Source of the DNA: Luteolibacter sp. SL250
GTDB lineage: Bacteria > Verrucomicrobiota > Verrucomicrobiia > Verrucomicrobiales > Akkermansiaceae
Length of the DNA: 64,000 nt
Direction of reading: 5' to 3'
Assembly: GCF_026625605.1 (NCBI RefSeq)
Contig: NZ_CP113054.1
Coordinates: 186,001-250,000, forward strand
This document shows, one piece after another, positions 1 to 7,416 of the stretch. Position 1 is the stretch's first letter; each line of letters begins with the position of its first letter. Both the position numbers and the translations under genes were made by a program. A model generated the notes under the pieces. It was not told where the DNA came from. It was given only the letters and a program-made list of their open reading frames with translations, and ran no database searches.

Positions 1-1
1 G

Positions 2-1273
2 GTGAAACGCGCGGTCCAGAAAAAGTACCAGCGCCTCCGCAACGACCTGGGACGGGAGGCGGAGGCATGGTGGCTGGGCAAGATCCTGGCGACCAAGGCC
101 CCGCTGCGGGAAAAGATGACCCTTTTCTGGCACGACCATTTCGCCACCTCCTTCCAGAAGGTGAAGCAGCCGCCCATGCTGGTCCGCCAGAACGAACTGT
201 TCCGCACGCATGCCTTCGGCGACTTCAGGGTCCTCACCCACGCCGTCGCGAAGGACCCGGCGATGATGTCCTATCTCGACTCCCAGAACTCGAAGAAAGG
301 CTCGCCCAACGAGAACTTCGCCAGGGAGGTCATGGAACTCTTCACCCTCGGCGAGGGCAACTACACCGAAGATGACATCCGGGAAGCGGCGAAGGCCTTC
401 ACCGGCTACCGCATCGACCGCACCACCGGCACCATGGTATTCCAGAAACGGCAGTGGGATGAATCCGAGAAATCGGTCTTCGGGAAGAAAGGCGCATTCA
501 CCGGAGAGGATGTCATCGACCTGATTTTCGAGCAGAAATCCGCAGCCACCTACGTGCCGTCGAAGCTCTGGGCCTACTTCGTCGCGGATGAAGCACCCGC
601 GCCCGTTGTGGAGGCGCTCGGCAAGAGCTTCCGTGCCGGGAACTTCAATACCGGCACCCTCCTGCGGGAGATCTTCCTTTCACAGGACTTCTATGCGGAA
701 GGCATCATGCGGACGCAGATCAAGCCGCCCGTGCAGTTCATCACCCAGATGCTCAAGCAACTGGAGGTCGCCACGCCCCCGGCAGGCTTCGAGCTCCGTG
801 CCGGGCGCGAACTCGGCCAGCAACTGTTCTCCCCGCCGAATGTCGCGGGCTGGGACTGGGGGAAGGCATGGATCAACACCAACACCCTCCTCACCCGCTA
901 CAACCTCGCCGGATACATCACGAAGGGCGCGGATGACCGCCCCATCGCGGACAATGCCGGCGGCGGGAACATGATGGAGATGATGGATGAGGGAGCGCCG
1001 AGGAAGGTCGCCATGCGGAAGTCCGACCGCGCCGGGAGCCGCGCGTGGAGCGGCCCGGACTACGAAAAGATCGCCCCCCGCCAGCTCCGGGAAAACCCGG
1101 CGGACCTGGTGGACGCCCTCATCTTCCGCTTCTTCCAGGGCACCGTGCCGGACAAGGCCCGCGGCTCCTTCATCGAGTACGCCACCGCCAAGCAGGGCGT
1201 CGTCTTCACCAACAAGGAGGTCGCGGAACTCGTGCACCTCATGCTCAGCACCCCTTACTACCAACTCTCCTGA
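2..1273 (+). CDS. DUF1800 family protein, N-terminus outside window
   Basis: The reading frame is open from the window edge, so the true start lies upstream; about 423 residues are visible. Family hallmarks are FWHDHF at visible residues 42-47, NENFAREVMELFTLGEG at 103-119 and NVAGWDWGKAWI near 281. DUF1800 proteins are usually about 450-550 residues, so roughly 50-100 N-terminal residues, including any signal peptide, are missing. The biochemical function is not established. In Planctomycetes and Verrucomicrobia these proteins are typically exported and encoded directly upstream of a DUF1501 protein. That is the case here, with only 4 bases between the genes, so the two are probably one transcript and may work together. 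Confidence 0.9.
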   Translation: MKRAVQKKYQRLRNDLGREAEAWWLGKILATKAPLREKMTLFWHDHFATSFQKVKQPPMLVRQNELFRTHAFGDFRVLTHAVAKDPAMMSYLDSQNSKKGSPNENFAREVMELFTLGEGNYTEDDIREAAKAFTGYRIDRTTGTMVFQKRQWDESEKSVFGKKGAFTGEDVIDLIFEQKSAATYVPSKLWAYFVADEAPAPVVEALGKSFRAGNFNTGTLLREIFLSQDFYAEGIMRTQIKPPVQFITQMLKQLEVATPPAGFELRAGRELGQQLFSPPNVAGWDWGKAWINTNTLLTRYNLAGYITKGADDRPIADNAGGGNMMEMMDEGAPRKVAMRKSDRAGSRAWSGPDYEKIAPRQLRENPADLVDALIFRFFQGTVPDKARGSFIEYATAKQGVVFTNKEVAELVHLMLSTPYYQLS

Positions 1274-1277
1274 AACC

Positions 1278-2600
1278 ATGAGCTTCCCGGACTTCATGAA
1301 AACCCGCCGCGATTTCCTCCGCTCCACCGTCCTCGGCGCTTCCGCCGCCTGGACCGTGCCGATGTTCGTCGACAGGACCTTCGCCCAGCTCAACGAGAGC
1401 ACCCGCGACAAGGCCACCCAGTTCGCCACCGGAAAGGATGACACCATCCTCGTCGTGCTCCAGCTCGCGGGCGGCAACGACGGCCTCAACACCGTCGTCC
1501 CCTTCGCGGATGACGCCTACCACAAGGCCCGCCCCATCATCGGCAAAAAGGAAAAGGATCTCATCCGGCTTTCGGACCATGTCGGACTGAACGGCTCCAT
1601 GCCGTTCCTCGGCTCCCTGTTCAAGGAAGGGAATCTCGGCATCGTCCAGGGCGTCGGCTACCCGAACCCGAACCGCTCCCACTTCGTCTCCACCTCCATC
1701 TGGGAAACGGCGGATCCGGCGAACCGCTCCGCCACCGGCTGGCTGGGCCGCTACTTTGACAACGCCTGCTCCGGTTCCGACCCCACCGTCGGCATCAGCT
1801 TCAACAAGACCCAGCCGGAGAGCTTCGGCGCGGTGAAGAACCCCGGCGTCTGCCTGAACACCCCGGAACTCTACCGCTGGATCTATGGTGGCGGCGAGAA
1901 AGCCCAGGCGGAGGAATTCTTCGCCGACCTCAACTCCCCGGAAGACGATGGCATGTCCAACCAGGGGGCCTCCATCGACATGCCCGCTGGCGGGAAAACC
2001 GGCGGCATCGTCGGCGAAACGAACCTCGCCTTCCTGGAGCGCGTCGCCCTCGACGCCCGCGTCAGCTCGAAGCAGATCCTGGAGGTCGCCGCGAAGCACA
2101 AGACCACCGTCCAGTATGACGGCACCCCCATCGCGCGGAACCTCAACCTGGTTTCCCGCATGATCGCCGGTGGCATGCCCACCCGCGTCTACTACGTCAG
2201 CCATGGTGGATTCGACACCCATAACCAGCAGGTCAACTCCCACGACCGCCTGCTCGGCAGCCTGGACAGCGCGCTGAAATCCTTCTTCGCCGATCTGAAG
2301 CAACAGGGGAACGACAAGCGCGTGGTGCTGATGACTTTCTCAGAATTCGGCCGCCGCGTGGAGGAAAACGACAGCGCCGGTACCGACCACGGCAAGGCCT
2401 CCTGCCTCTTCGTCGCCGGCCCCGGCGTCAAGGGCGGCCTCCATGGAGCCTACCCCAGCCTCACCGACCTGTCCGGCGGCGACCTCAAGCACACCGTCGA
2501 TTTCCGCAGCGTCTACTCCACCCTCATCGAGGACTGGCTCAAGGCACCGTCCGCCAAGCCGATCCTCGGCGCGTCCTACGACAAGCTGAAGCTGGTGTAA
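1278..2600 (+). CDS. DUF1501 family protein with Tat-type signal
   Basis: This is a 440-residue member of the DUF1501 family, distantly related to sulfatase/alkaline-phosphatase-like folds. I chose the ATG 4 bases after the DUF1800 stop because it puts a twin-arginine-like signal (TRRDFLR, residues 9-15, then a hydrophobic stretch ending FVDRTFA) at the N-terminus; the frame is open further upstream but only as a shadow of DUF1800. Visible motifs are GGNDGLNTVVP near residue 65, MTFSEFGRR near 355 and GTDHG near 368, consistent with metal-binding positions in the family. It is probably exported folded by Tat and acts outside the cytoplasm with the DUF1800 protein. Its TAA stop is also the first three bases of a family-1 palindromic repeat. 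Confidence 0.93.
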   Translation: MSFPDFMKTRRDFLRSTVLGASAAWTVPMFVDRTFAQLNESTRDKATQFATGKDDTILVVLQLAGGNDGLNTVVPFADDAYHKARPIIGKKEKDLIRLSDHVGLNGSMPFLGSLFKEGNLGIVQGVGYPNPNRSHFVSTSIWETADPANRSATGWLGRYFDNACSGSDPTVGISFNKTQPESFGAVKNPGVCLNTPELYRWIYGGGEKAQAEEFFADLNSPEDDGMSNQGASIDMPAGGKTGGIVGETNLAFLERVALDARVSSKQILEVAAKHKTTVQYDGTPIARNLNLVSRMIAGGMPTRVYYVSHGGFDTHNQQVNSHDRLLGSLDSALKSFFADLKQQGNDKRVVLMTFSEFGRRVEENDSAGTDHGKASCLFVAGPGVKGGLHGAYPSLTDLSGGDLKHTVDFRSVYSTLIEDWLKAPSAKPILGASYDKLKLV

Positions 2601-2841
2601 GGAGGGAGGACATTGCGGCGAGCCGCTATGTCCGCTTCGCTCCCATTCCTGTCCTCCGGCGGCATTGGCGAAACATAAGAGATTCACCGCAAAGTCGCTA
2701 AGGTCGCGAAGAACACGCAAAGGCTAATCGTGAAATTCTTCACGATTCGCATGATTCGCGGTCGGCCTTCTTCTCGTATCCGAAGACTGAACACTAAAAA
2801 CTTCTCGTCCTCGGTTCGCCATTGCAGCCGGAGGACAAGAG
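2598..2841 (+). repeat. Family-1 palindromic element, left part (split by IS3 element)
   Basis: The element begins TAAGGAGG at the DUF1501 stop codon and continues with a nested hairpin (GGACATTGCGGC / GCCGCTATGTCC), a poorly conserved middle containing CTGAACACT, and a right arm GGAGGACA at 2830-2837 followed by loop AGAG at 2838-2841. The same order is seen, in reverse complement, in the 50678-50862 copy. The other half of the terminal hairpin (TGTCCTCC then CTCCTTA) lies beyond the insertion sequence at 4097-4111. Confidence 0.8.
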
Positions 2842-2876
2842 TGAGGTGCAACCCTAAATTGGACCACTGGTGTCCT

Positions 2877-3677
2877 TCATTTCTGTCTCTGGAATCGGGC
2901 TTCGAATTGGTTGGGACTGAGGTATCCGATCGACGAATGGAGCCGCCTCGGATTGTAGAAGGCATCGATGTAGCTGAAGATCTTCTGCCGCGCCTCATCC
3001 AGATTCCTGAAGATTTCCTCCTCCGCCATTTCCGCTTTGAGGGTACCCATGAAGGATTCGGTCCTGGCGTTGTCGTAGGGATTGGCCAGCCGCGACATGC
3101 TCTGTCGCAGGCCTGATCCGGCAAGCATCGCCCTGAACGCGGTGCTCGAATACTGGCTGCCCCGGTCGCTGTGGAAAATGGTGGAAACGATCTTCCTGCG
3201 GCTCTGGAGCGCCTGCCGCAGGGCATCGGTGACCAACGCGCGGTCGATGGAGCGTGACAGGCTCCAGCCGATGATCCGGCGTGACCACAGGTCGATGACC
3301 ACGGCGAGGTAGAGCCAACCCTCACGGCTCGGGATGAAGGTGATGTCCCCGGCCCAGACCTGGTCGGGAGCCTGGGGTGGCGGCAGTTTGGCAAGCAGGT
3401 TGGCACAGGGATGGGAGGCCTTGCCATCGCTGGTCTTCGGGGTGAAGCGCCGGCGCTGGATGGCGTGGAGACCTTGCCGGCGCATCATCCTGCGCGCCCG
3501 CTGCCAGCCGCAGGAGACGCCACGATTGGCCAATTCGCAGGCGATCCGGCGGTAGCCGTAGCAGCGGCGGTTGGCGTGGAAGATGGTGCTGATGAGGGCG
3601 GCGAGTTCCTGATCCGGCCAGGGTTGCGCGGGAGGACGGGGCTTGTGGTGATAGGTGCTGCGCGGCAAACCCAGCAC
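2877..3677 (-). CDS. IS3-family transposase OrfB (DDE catalytic part)
   Basis: The product has 266 residues counted from a GTG, but the frame stays open upstream to the A7 slippery run, so the main product is probably the OrfAB fusion. An HTH_21-like region (RRCYGYRRIACELANRG, residues 37-53) precedes the rve integrase core. The catalytic triad is D111 (GDITF), D171 (HSDRGSQYSS) and E207 (ESFMGTLK), with 35 residues between the last two as in DD35E enzymes. The enzyme catalyses strand transfer of the element. Nothing suggests inactivation. Confidence 0.95.
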   Translation of the reverse strand: MLGLPRSTYHHKPRPPAQPWPDQELAALISTIFHANRRCYGYRRIACELANRGVSCGWQRARRMMRRQGLHAIQRRRFTPKTSDGKASHPCANLLAKLPPPQAPDQVWAGDITFIPSREGWLYLAVVIDLWSRRIIGWSLSRSIDRALVTDALRQALQSRRKIVSTIFHSDRGSQYSSTAFRAMLAGSGLRQSMSRLANPYDNARTESFMGTLKAEMAEEEIFRNLDEARQKIFSYIDAFYNPRRLHSSIGYLSPNQFEARFQRQK

Positions 3678-3727
3678 CGAGCAGATCCTGCGCAGGCTGG
3701 CCCCGCTGCTTTCCCGCAGCTCCTTGA

Positions 3728-4024
3728 TCAGCGTTCTGGATCGGGTGGAACAGAGGAGCCCAGGATCGCGGAGGCTTTTTTTAAAATGTCGTTCTCCTGG
3801 GTGAGGCGGGCCAGTTCGCGGCGGACCGCCTGCAACTCGGAAACCAAGGCGGCTTCCTTTTGCGGGGAGGTGGGGCGCGGGGCGGGCTTCCGTGCCTTGT
3901 CGCGCCAGCGGTAGAGGGCGCTGCGCGCCACGCCGAGCTGGCGGGACACCTCGGTGACCGATCCACAGGCGTCGATCAAGGCAACGGCACGGATCATGAA
4001 CTCATCACTATACTGGGCACTCAT
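3728..4024 (-). CDS. IS3-family transposase OrfA (helix-turn-helix)
   Basis: This small DNA-binding protein of about 98 residues starts MSAQYSDEF. An upstream ATG at 4075 is in frame, but the residues it adds are unlike the family. The HTH_Tnp_1-type region is SVTEVSRQLGVARSALYRWRD, and a leucine-rich coiled segment (ELQAVRRELARLTQENDILKK) probably serves for dimerisation. The frame overlaps the A7 shift signal at its 3' end, which allows ribosomes to continue into OrfB and make the active transposase. Confidence 0.93.
   Translation of the reverse strand: MSAQYSDEFMIRAVALIDACGSVTEVSRQLGVARSALYRWRDKARKPAPRPTSPQKEAALVSELQAVRRELARLTQENDILKKASAILGSSVPPDPER
3776..3782 (-). other. A7 slippery sequence for -1 programmed frameshift (orfA/orfB)
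   Basis: The minus strand reads TTA AAA AAA GCC in the OrfA frame, giving an A AAA AAA heptamer in the correct X XXY YYZ phase. Slipping back one base opens a frame that continues without a stop into OrfB, through residues typical of the family (LIKELRESSGASLRRIC) before the GTG of OrfB. IS3 elements usually make OrfAB this way. Confidence 0.8.
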
Positions 4025-4092
4025 GGGGATGGTTGGTTCTGACTGTCCTCTATTCTCCGGGGACAAATGGTCCAACCATTTAACTCACCTCA

Positions 4093-4111
4093 AGAGTGTC
4101 CTCCCTCCTTA
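4093..4111 (+). repeat. Family-1 palindromic element, right part after IS3 element
   Basis: This is AGAG (target duplication) followed by TGTCCTCCCTCCTTA. It is the complement of the left arm GGAGGACA at 2830-2837 and of the outer TAAGGAGG, completing the hairpin that existed before insertion. An uninterrupted relative is at 46136-46162. Confidence 0.8.
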
Positions 4112-4182
4112 CCTTTCCTAAAATTCCTTATTGCAAATGCGTCTCAATAAATAATAGTCGCTGCAGCAACCTCTTCCTCAGC

Positions 4183-4632
4183 ATGCTCGTCCTGTTCGCA
4201 ACCATGACCGGAAACGCCGAAGATGCGGCGGAAAACATCGCGAAACGTCTCCGGAAATCCGGCCATGACGTCTCCGTCGCCAACATCGAAAAGCATACGC
4301 CGCAGAGTCTTCCGGCCCGTGGCGAGCCGGTGCTTTTCGTCGTCAGCACCTGGGGCGATGGCGAACCGCCGGATGAAGCGATCGACTTTTTCGGCGATCT
4401 CGAGGGCCTAGCATCCGGGGATCTTGATGGCTTGCTTTACTCGGTCTACGCGCTCGGGGACTCCGGCTATGATGAGTTCTGCGGCTTCGGCCGGAAGCTG
4501 GATGCCGGGCTGGAGGCAAAGGGAGCGGTGCGCATCGCCGCCCGTGCCGAGGCGGACATCGATTACGAAGAGTTCATCGAAGACTGGACCAACGACGTCC
4601 ACGCCGCACTGGAGGACCAATTCGCCGCCTGA
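4183..4632 (+). CDS. Flavodoxin domain protein (FMN-binding)
   Basis: This single-domain flavodoxin-like protein has 149 residues. The ATG at 4183 places the FMN phosphate loop (FATMTGNAEDAA, residues 5-16) near the N-terminus as the family requires; an earlier GTG at 4096 lies in the repeat and is unlikely. The second flavin loop is VVSTWGDGEPPDEA (about 53-66), matching the STYGxGxPPD pattern of sulfite-reductase and P450-reductase flavodoxin domains, and the third is ALGDSGYDEFC. It should carry electrons as a soluble FMN protein. It heads a run of four same-strand genes with an ApbE-DUF2271 and a PepSY protein. The IS3 element ends about 90 bases upstream and may have displaced the native promoter. 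Confidence 0.88.
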   Translation: MLVLFATMTGNAEDAAENIAKRLRKSGHDVSVANIEKHTPQSLPARGEPVLFVVSTWGDGEPPDEAIDFFGDLEGLASGDLDGLLYSVYALGDSGYDEFCGFGRKLDAGLEAKGAVRIAARAEADIDYEEFIEDWTNDVHAALEDQFAA

Positions 4633-4665
4633 AATTTTCCCCGATCCCATTCCCAACCCAACCTC

Positions 4666-5193
4666 ATGAAAATCAAGATCCCGTTCCTCCTCGCGCTCAC
4701 CCTGTCCGGTGCCGCATTCACCCAAGCCCATGAAGAAGGAGGCGGCGGTGGTGGCGGCCAGCGCGGTGGTGGTCCCGGTGGCTTCATGGCCCGCCTGCCC
4801 GTCATCAAGGCGCTGGACAAGGACCAGAACGGGGAGCTCTCCGCGGAGGAAATCGCCGGAGCCTCCGCCGCCCTGCTCACGCTCGACAAGGATGGGGATG
4901 GCAAGCTTTCCGCCGAGGAGATCCGTCCGGTGATGCCGCCGCGTGGCGAAACCCCGCACCAGATCGCGGAGCGCACCTTCGAGGCCTTCGACAAGAACAA
5001 GGACAAGAAGATCACCGGAGACGAGTTGCCGGAACGCATGAAGGCGATGCTCGGCCGCGCGGACAGCGACAAGGACGGCGCCGTAACCGAGGAAGAGCTG
5101 GAGAAGCTCATCGAGAAGGAGACCCCGCCACCCGCTCCGCGCGGTGAAGGCGGCCCGCGCCCGGATGGCGAAGCCCCGAAACCCGGCGTCTGA
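4666..5193 (+). CDS. Secreted EF-hand calcium-binding protein
   Basis: The protein has 175 residues, a signal peptide (MKIKIPFLLALTLSGAAFTQA) and a glycine-rich linker. Four EF-hand loops follow: DKDQNGELSAEE, DKDGDGKLSAEE, DKNKDKKITGDE and DSDKDGAVTEEE, at about residues 51, 74, 109 and 132. The tail is proline-rich. Each loop has acidic residues at positions 1, 3 and 12, so calcium binding is likely. It lies 33 bases after the flavodoxin and 15 bases before the ApbE gene, so it is probably co-transcribed. Its role in this presumed flavin/redox operon is unknown; an envelope calcium-dependent scaffold is possible. Confidence 0.88.
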   Translation: MKIKIPFLLALTLSGAAFTQAHEEGGGGGGGQRGGGPGGFMARLPVIKALDKDQNGELSAEEIAGASAALLTLDKDGDGKLSAEEIRPVMPPRGETPHQIAERTFEAFDKNKDKKITGDELPERMKAMLGRADSDKDGAVTEEELEKLIEKETPPPAPRGEGGPRPDGEAPKPGV

Positions 5194-5208
5194 TTTTCCC
5201 CTAAGTCC

Positions 5209-6570
5209 ATGAAGTCCCTCGTCCCTTTCCTCGCCCTTTCGGTGGTCGCCGCCCATGCGGAGACCTTTTCCTTCCACCATGAAAACGTGCTCGGCACGTC
5301 CCTCGAACTTCGCGTCTCCGCGGACTCGGAAGCCACGGCCAGACAGGCGGAGGCTTCGGTACTCGCGGAGATCGACCGCCTCACCGCGGTCCTCAACACC
5401 TGGTCGAATGACAGCGAAATCTCCCGCTGGCAGGCCTCCGGGAAAACGGCGGTCGTTTCCGCCGACCTCGCCGCGGTGCTCAAGGCCTGTGACCAGTGGG
5501 CGGCGGACTCTGAGGGTGCGTTCAGCGTCCGCGTGAAAGCCTCCGCCGCCGACATGGGGACACCCGCCTGGACGCTGGATGGAACCACCGCCACCTTCAC
5601 CGCGAAGGCTGGTGGGATCACCGTGGATGCGTTGGCAAAGGGCTACATCATCGACCGTGCGGTCGAAAAGGCAGCGGGTGTCACCGGCATCGCCCTCAAC
5701 ATTGGCGGGGATCTGCGTGTCACCGGGGAGCAGTCGATCATGATCGCGGACCCGCGGGACGATGCGGAGAACGCCGCGCCGCTCGCCACCGTGACGCTGC
5801 GCGACCAGGCGCTCGCCACCAGCGGCGACTACCGCCGGGGGAACCACATCATTGACCCGCGGAGCGGAAAGCCGGCCACCCACATTGCCAGTGCCTCCGT
5901 CATCGCGCCGGACGCCACCACGGCGGATGCGCTTGCGACCATCTTCAACGTGCTGCAGCCGTCGGAGAGCCTCGCCATGGCGGACGCCATGCCCGGTGTT
6001 TCCTGCCTCATTGTTTCCCATGATGGCGGCGTCTTCCGCAGCCGTGCCTGGCGTGAAGACCGCCAGCAGAACATGCTTGTGGCAGCTGATGCCGCGCCCG
6101 CTTTCGAAATGAAGGTGGACTTTGAGCTCGATAAGCCGGAGGCCGAACGCTACCTGCGCCCCTATGTCGCCATCTGGATCGAGGACAAGGACGACTTTCC
6201 CGTCCGCACCCTCTCCCTCTGGCTGCTGAAGGGCGAAAAAGGCCTCCGCTGGCTGCCTGACCTCAAGCGCTGGAACCGCTCCGACAAGACCCGCCGCCTC
6301 GCGGACACCACGGACATCGTCCCGCTCATCACCTCCGCCACGCGGAACCCCGGGAAATATTCCGTCACCTGGGATGGTCTGGACGACAACAAGAAGGCGC
6401 TGCCTGCCGGGGAATACACGCTCTACATCGAGGCCGCGCGGGAGAAAGGCACCTACCAGATCATCAAGCACCCGTTCAAGGTGGGCGAAGCATTCACCAA
6501 AGACCTCGGCGGGAACGTCGAGATCAAGTCCGCCTCCGTGGACTACCAGCCCAAGGCCGCAGCGAACTGA
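5209..6570 (+). CDS. FAD:protein FMN transferase (ApbE) fused to DUF2271
   Basis: The protein has 453 residues: a signal peptide (MKSLVPFLALSVVAAHA), an ApbE domain at about 20-285 and a DUF2271 domain at about 300-440. ApbE features are the NTWSNDSEIS region, DALAKGYIIDRAV, NIGGDLRV and the signature ATSGDYRRGNHIIDPRSGKPA split across residues 203-224. ApbE enzymes attach FMN from FAD to Ser/Thr of exported redox proteins. DUF2271 proteins commonly sit beside ApbE and PepSY genes; here the two domains are one polypeptide. I see no standard [ST]GA[ST] flavinylation motif in the neighbouring genes, so the acceptor is unresolved. Its TGA shares one base with the following PepSY start. Confidence 0.9.
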   Translation: MKSLVPFLALSVVAAHAETFSFHHENVLGTSLELRVSADSEATARQAEASVLAEIDRLTAVLNTWSNDSEISRWQASGKTAVVSADLAAVLKACDQWAADSEGAFSVRVKASAADMGTPAWTLDGTTATFTAKAGGITVDALAKGYIIDRAVEKAAGVTGIALNIGGDLRVTGEQSIMIADPRDDAENAAPLATVTLRDQALATSGDYRRGNHIIDPRSGKPATHIASASVIAPDATTADALATIFNVLQPSESLAMADAMPGVSCLIVSHDGGVFRSRAWREDRQQNMLVAADAAPAFEMKVDFELDKPEAERYLRPYVAIWIEDKDDFPVRTLSLWLLKGEKGLRWLPDLKRWNRSDKTRRLADTTDIVPLITSATRNPGKYSVTWDGLDDNKKALPAGEYTLYIEAAREKGTYQIIKHPFKVGEAFTKDLGGNVEIKSASVDYQPKAAAN

Positions 6571-7235
6571 TGCCGCAGGACAATCCCCCGGAGCGCCCCG
6601 TGCGGCGCTCCGTTTCCTCCGAGCCGAGGCCCCGCCACAATCCGGGCCTCAAACAGCGCCTGGCCTCCCCCATGCGCTGGCTGCACATCTATTCCTCGAT
6701 GTTCGGCCTGCTCGCCATCCTGTTCTTCAGCGTCACCGGCATCACCCTCAACCATCCCTCGTGGACCTTCGGCAGCGAGATGAAGGAGGACACCGCCAAG
6801 GGCACCATGCCCATGGAGTGGATGGGCGACGCCGCGAAGGAACCGGCGAAGCTGGAGATCGTCGAGCATCTCAGGAAAGAGCACCGCGTCCGTGGGCTGG
6901 TGGATGACTTCACCGTCGATGAAAGCGAGTGCTCCATCACCCTGAAAGGCCCCGCCTACTCCGCGGATGTCTTCCTCGACCGCGAATCCGGCAAGTATGA
7001 GGTGACCCAGCGGTTCGCCGGGGCCACCGCCTTTTTCAACGACCTCCACAAGGGGAGGGATTCCGGAAAGGCATGGTCGCTGGTCATCGACATCTCCGCC
7101 ATCCTGCTGATCATCGTCTCGCTTACCGGCATCGCCCTGCTGCTCTACATCAAGCGGCGGCGGCGGACGGGACTGCTGTCCAGCCTCGGAGGACTGGCGG
7201 TCCTGCTGCTGATCCTGTGGTGGTGTGTGCCGTAG
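6570..7235 (+). CDS. PepSY-associated transmembrane protein
   Basis: The 221-residue inner-membrane protein has a basic N-terminus, one membrane span at about 39-59 (YSSMFGLLAILFFSVTGITL), a PepSY-like periplasmic part at about 60-165, and two C-terminal hydrophobic segments (VIDISAILLIIVSLTGIALLL and LLSSLGGLAVLLLILWWCV). The topology matches PepSY_TM-like proteins that join flavodoxin-type reductases or iron-uptake systems. The start overlaps the ApbE stop by one base, implying translational coupling. With the flavodoxin and ApbE partners it may pass electrons across the membrane; this is inference from gene order. Confidence 0.82.
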   Translation: MPQDNPPERPVRRSVSSEPRPRHNPGLKQRLASPMRWLHIYSSMFGLLAILFFSVTGITLNHPSWTFGSEMKEDTAKGTMPMEWMGDAAKEPAKLEIVEHLRKEHRVRGLVDDFTVDESECSITLKGPAYSADVFLDRESGKYEVTQRFAGATAFFNDLHKGRDSGKAWSLVIDISAILLIIVSLTGIALLLYIKRRRRTGLLSSLGGLAVLLLILWWCVP

Positions 7236-7240
7236 AGAGG

Positions 7241-7344
7241 GTAGCGAACCTCGTGAGAGGTTCGGCGGGGTGGGCGTCCCCATGCCGTGACCACTCCGCC
7301 TCCTCATGGACGTCAGCCCCGCCGAAGGTCTCACGCTTCGCTAG
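7241..7344. repeat. Family-2 GTAG palindromes, inverted pair
   Basis: The plus-strand unit is GTAG, stem CGAACCTC, loop GTGA, stem GAGGTTCG, then GCGGGG (7241-7270). A diverged unit in the opposite direction lies at about 7315-7344 (CTAG instead of GTAG, same GTGA loop, same GCGGGG flank). Two inverted units separated by about 45 bases resemble a BIME arrangement. The pair lies between the PepSY and NagZ genes. Confidence 0.75.
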
Positions 7345-7416
7345 ACCCAGAGCCTCATCCAGGATGAAGTGACCCTGCGATAAGCCGCTTCCCCGAATGG
7401 ACATCCTCCGGGTTCC

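Larger units (their letters stand above)
2842..4092 (-). mobile_element. Complete IS3-family insertion sequence
   Basis: The element is 1,251 bp. The termini are TGAGGTG at the left and CACCTCA at the right, with further imperfect inverted identity inside (TTGGACCA in both end regions). A 4-bp direct repeat, AGAG, flanks it at 2838-2841 and 4093-4096; short duplications of 3-5 bp are normal for IS3-family elements. It carries orfA and orfB on the minus strand, joined by a -1 frameshift signal, and all DDE residues are present, so it looks intact. It is inserted exactly in the loop of a family-1 palindrome between DUF1501 and the flavodoxin gene. Confidence 0.95.

Noticed and set aside
4096..4182. 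N-terminal extension of the flavodoxin gene from a GTG
   Set aside because: The extra 29 residues come from the palindromic repeat and would move the FMN loop away from the N-terminus.
4408..6471. A 687-codon minus-strand open frame
   Set aside because: It covers the flavodoxin 3' end, EF-hand and ApbE genes on the opposite strand and shows only compositional bias (Gly/Arg/Val-rich).
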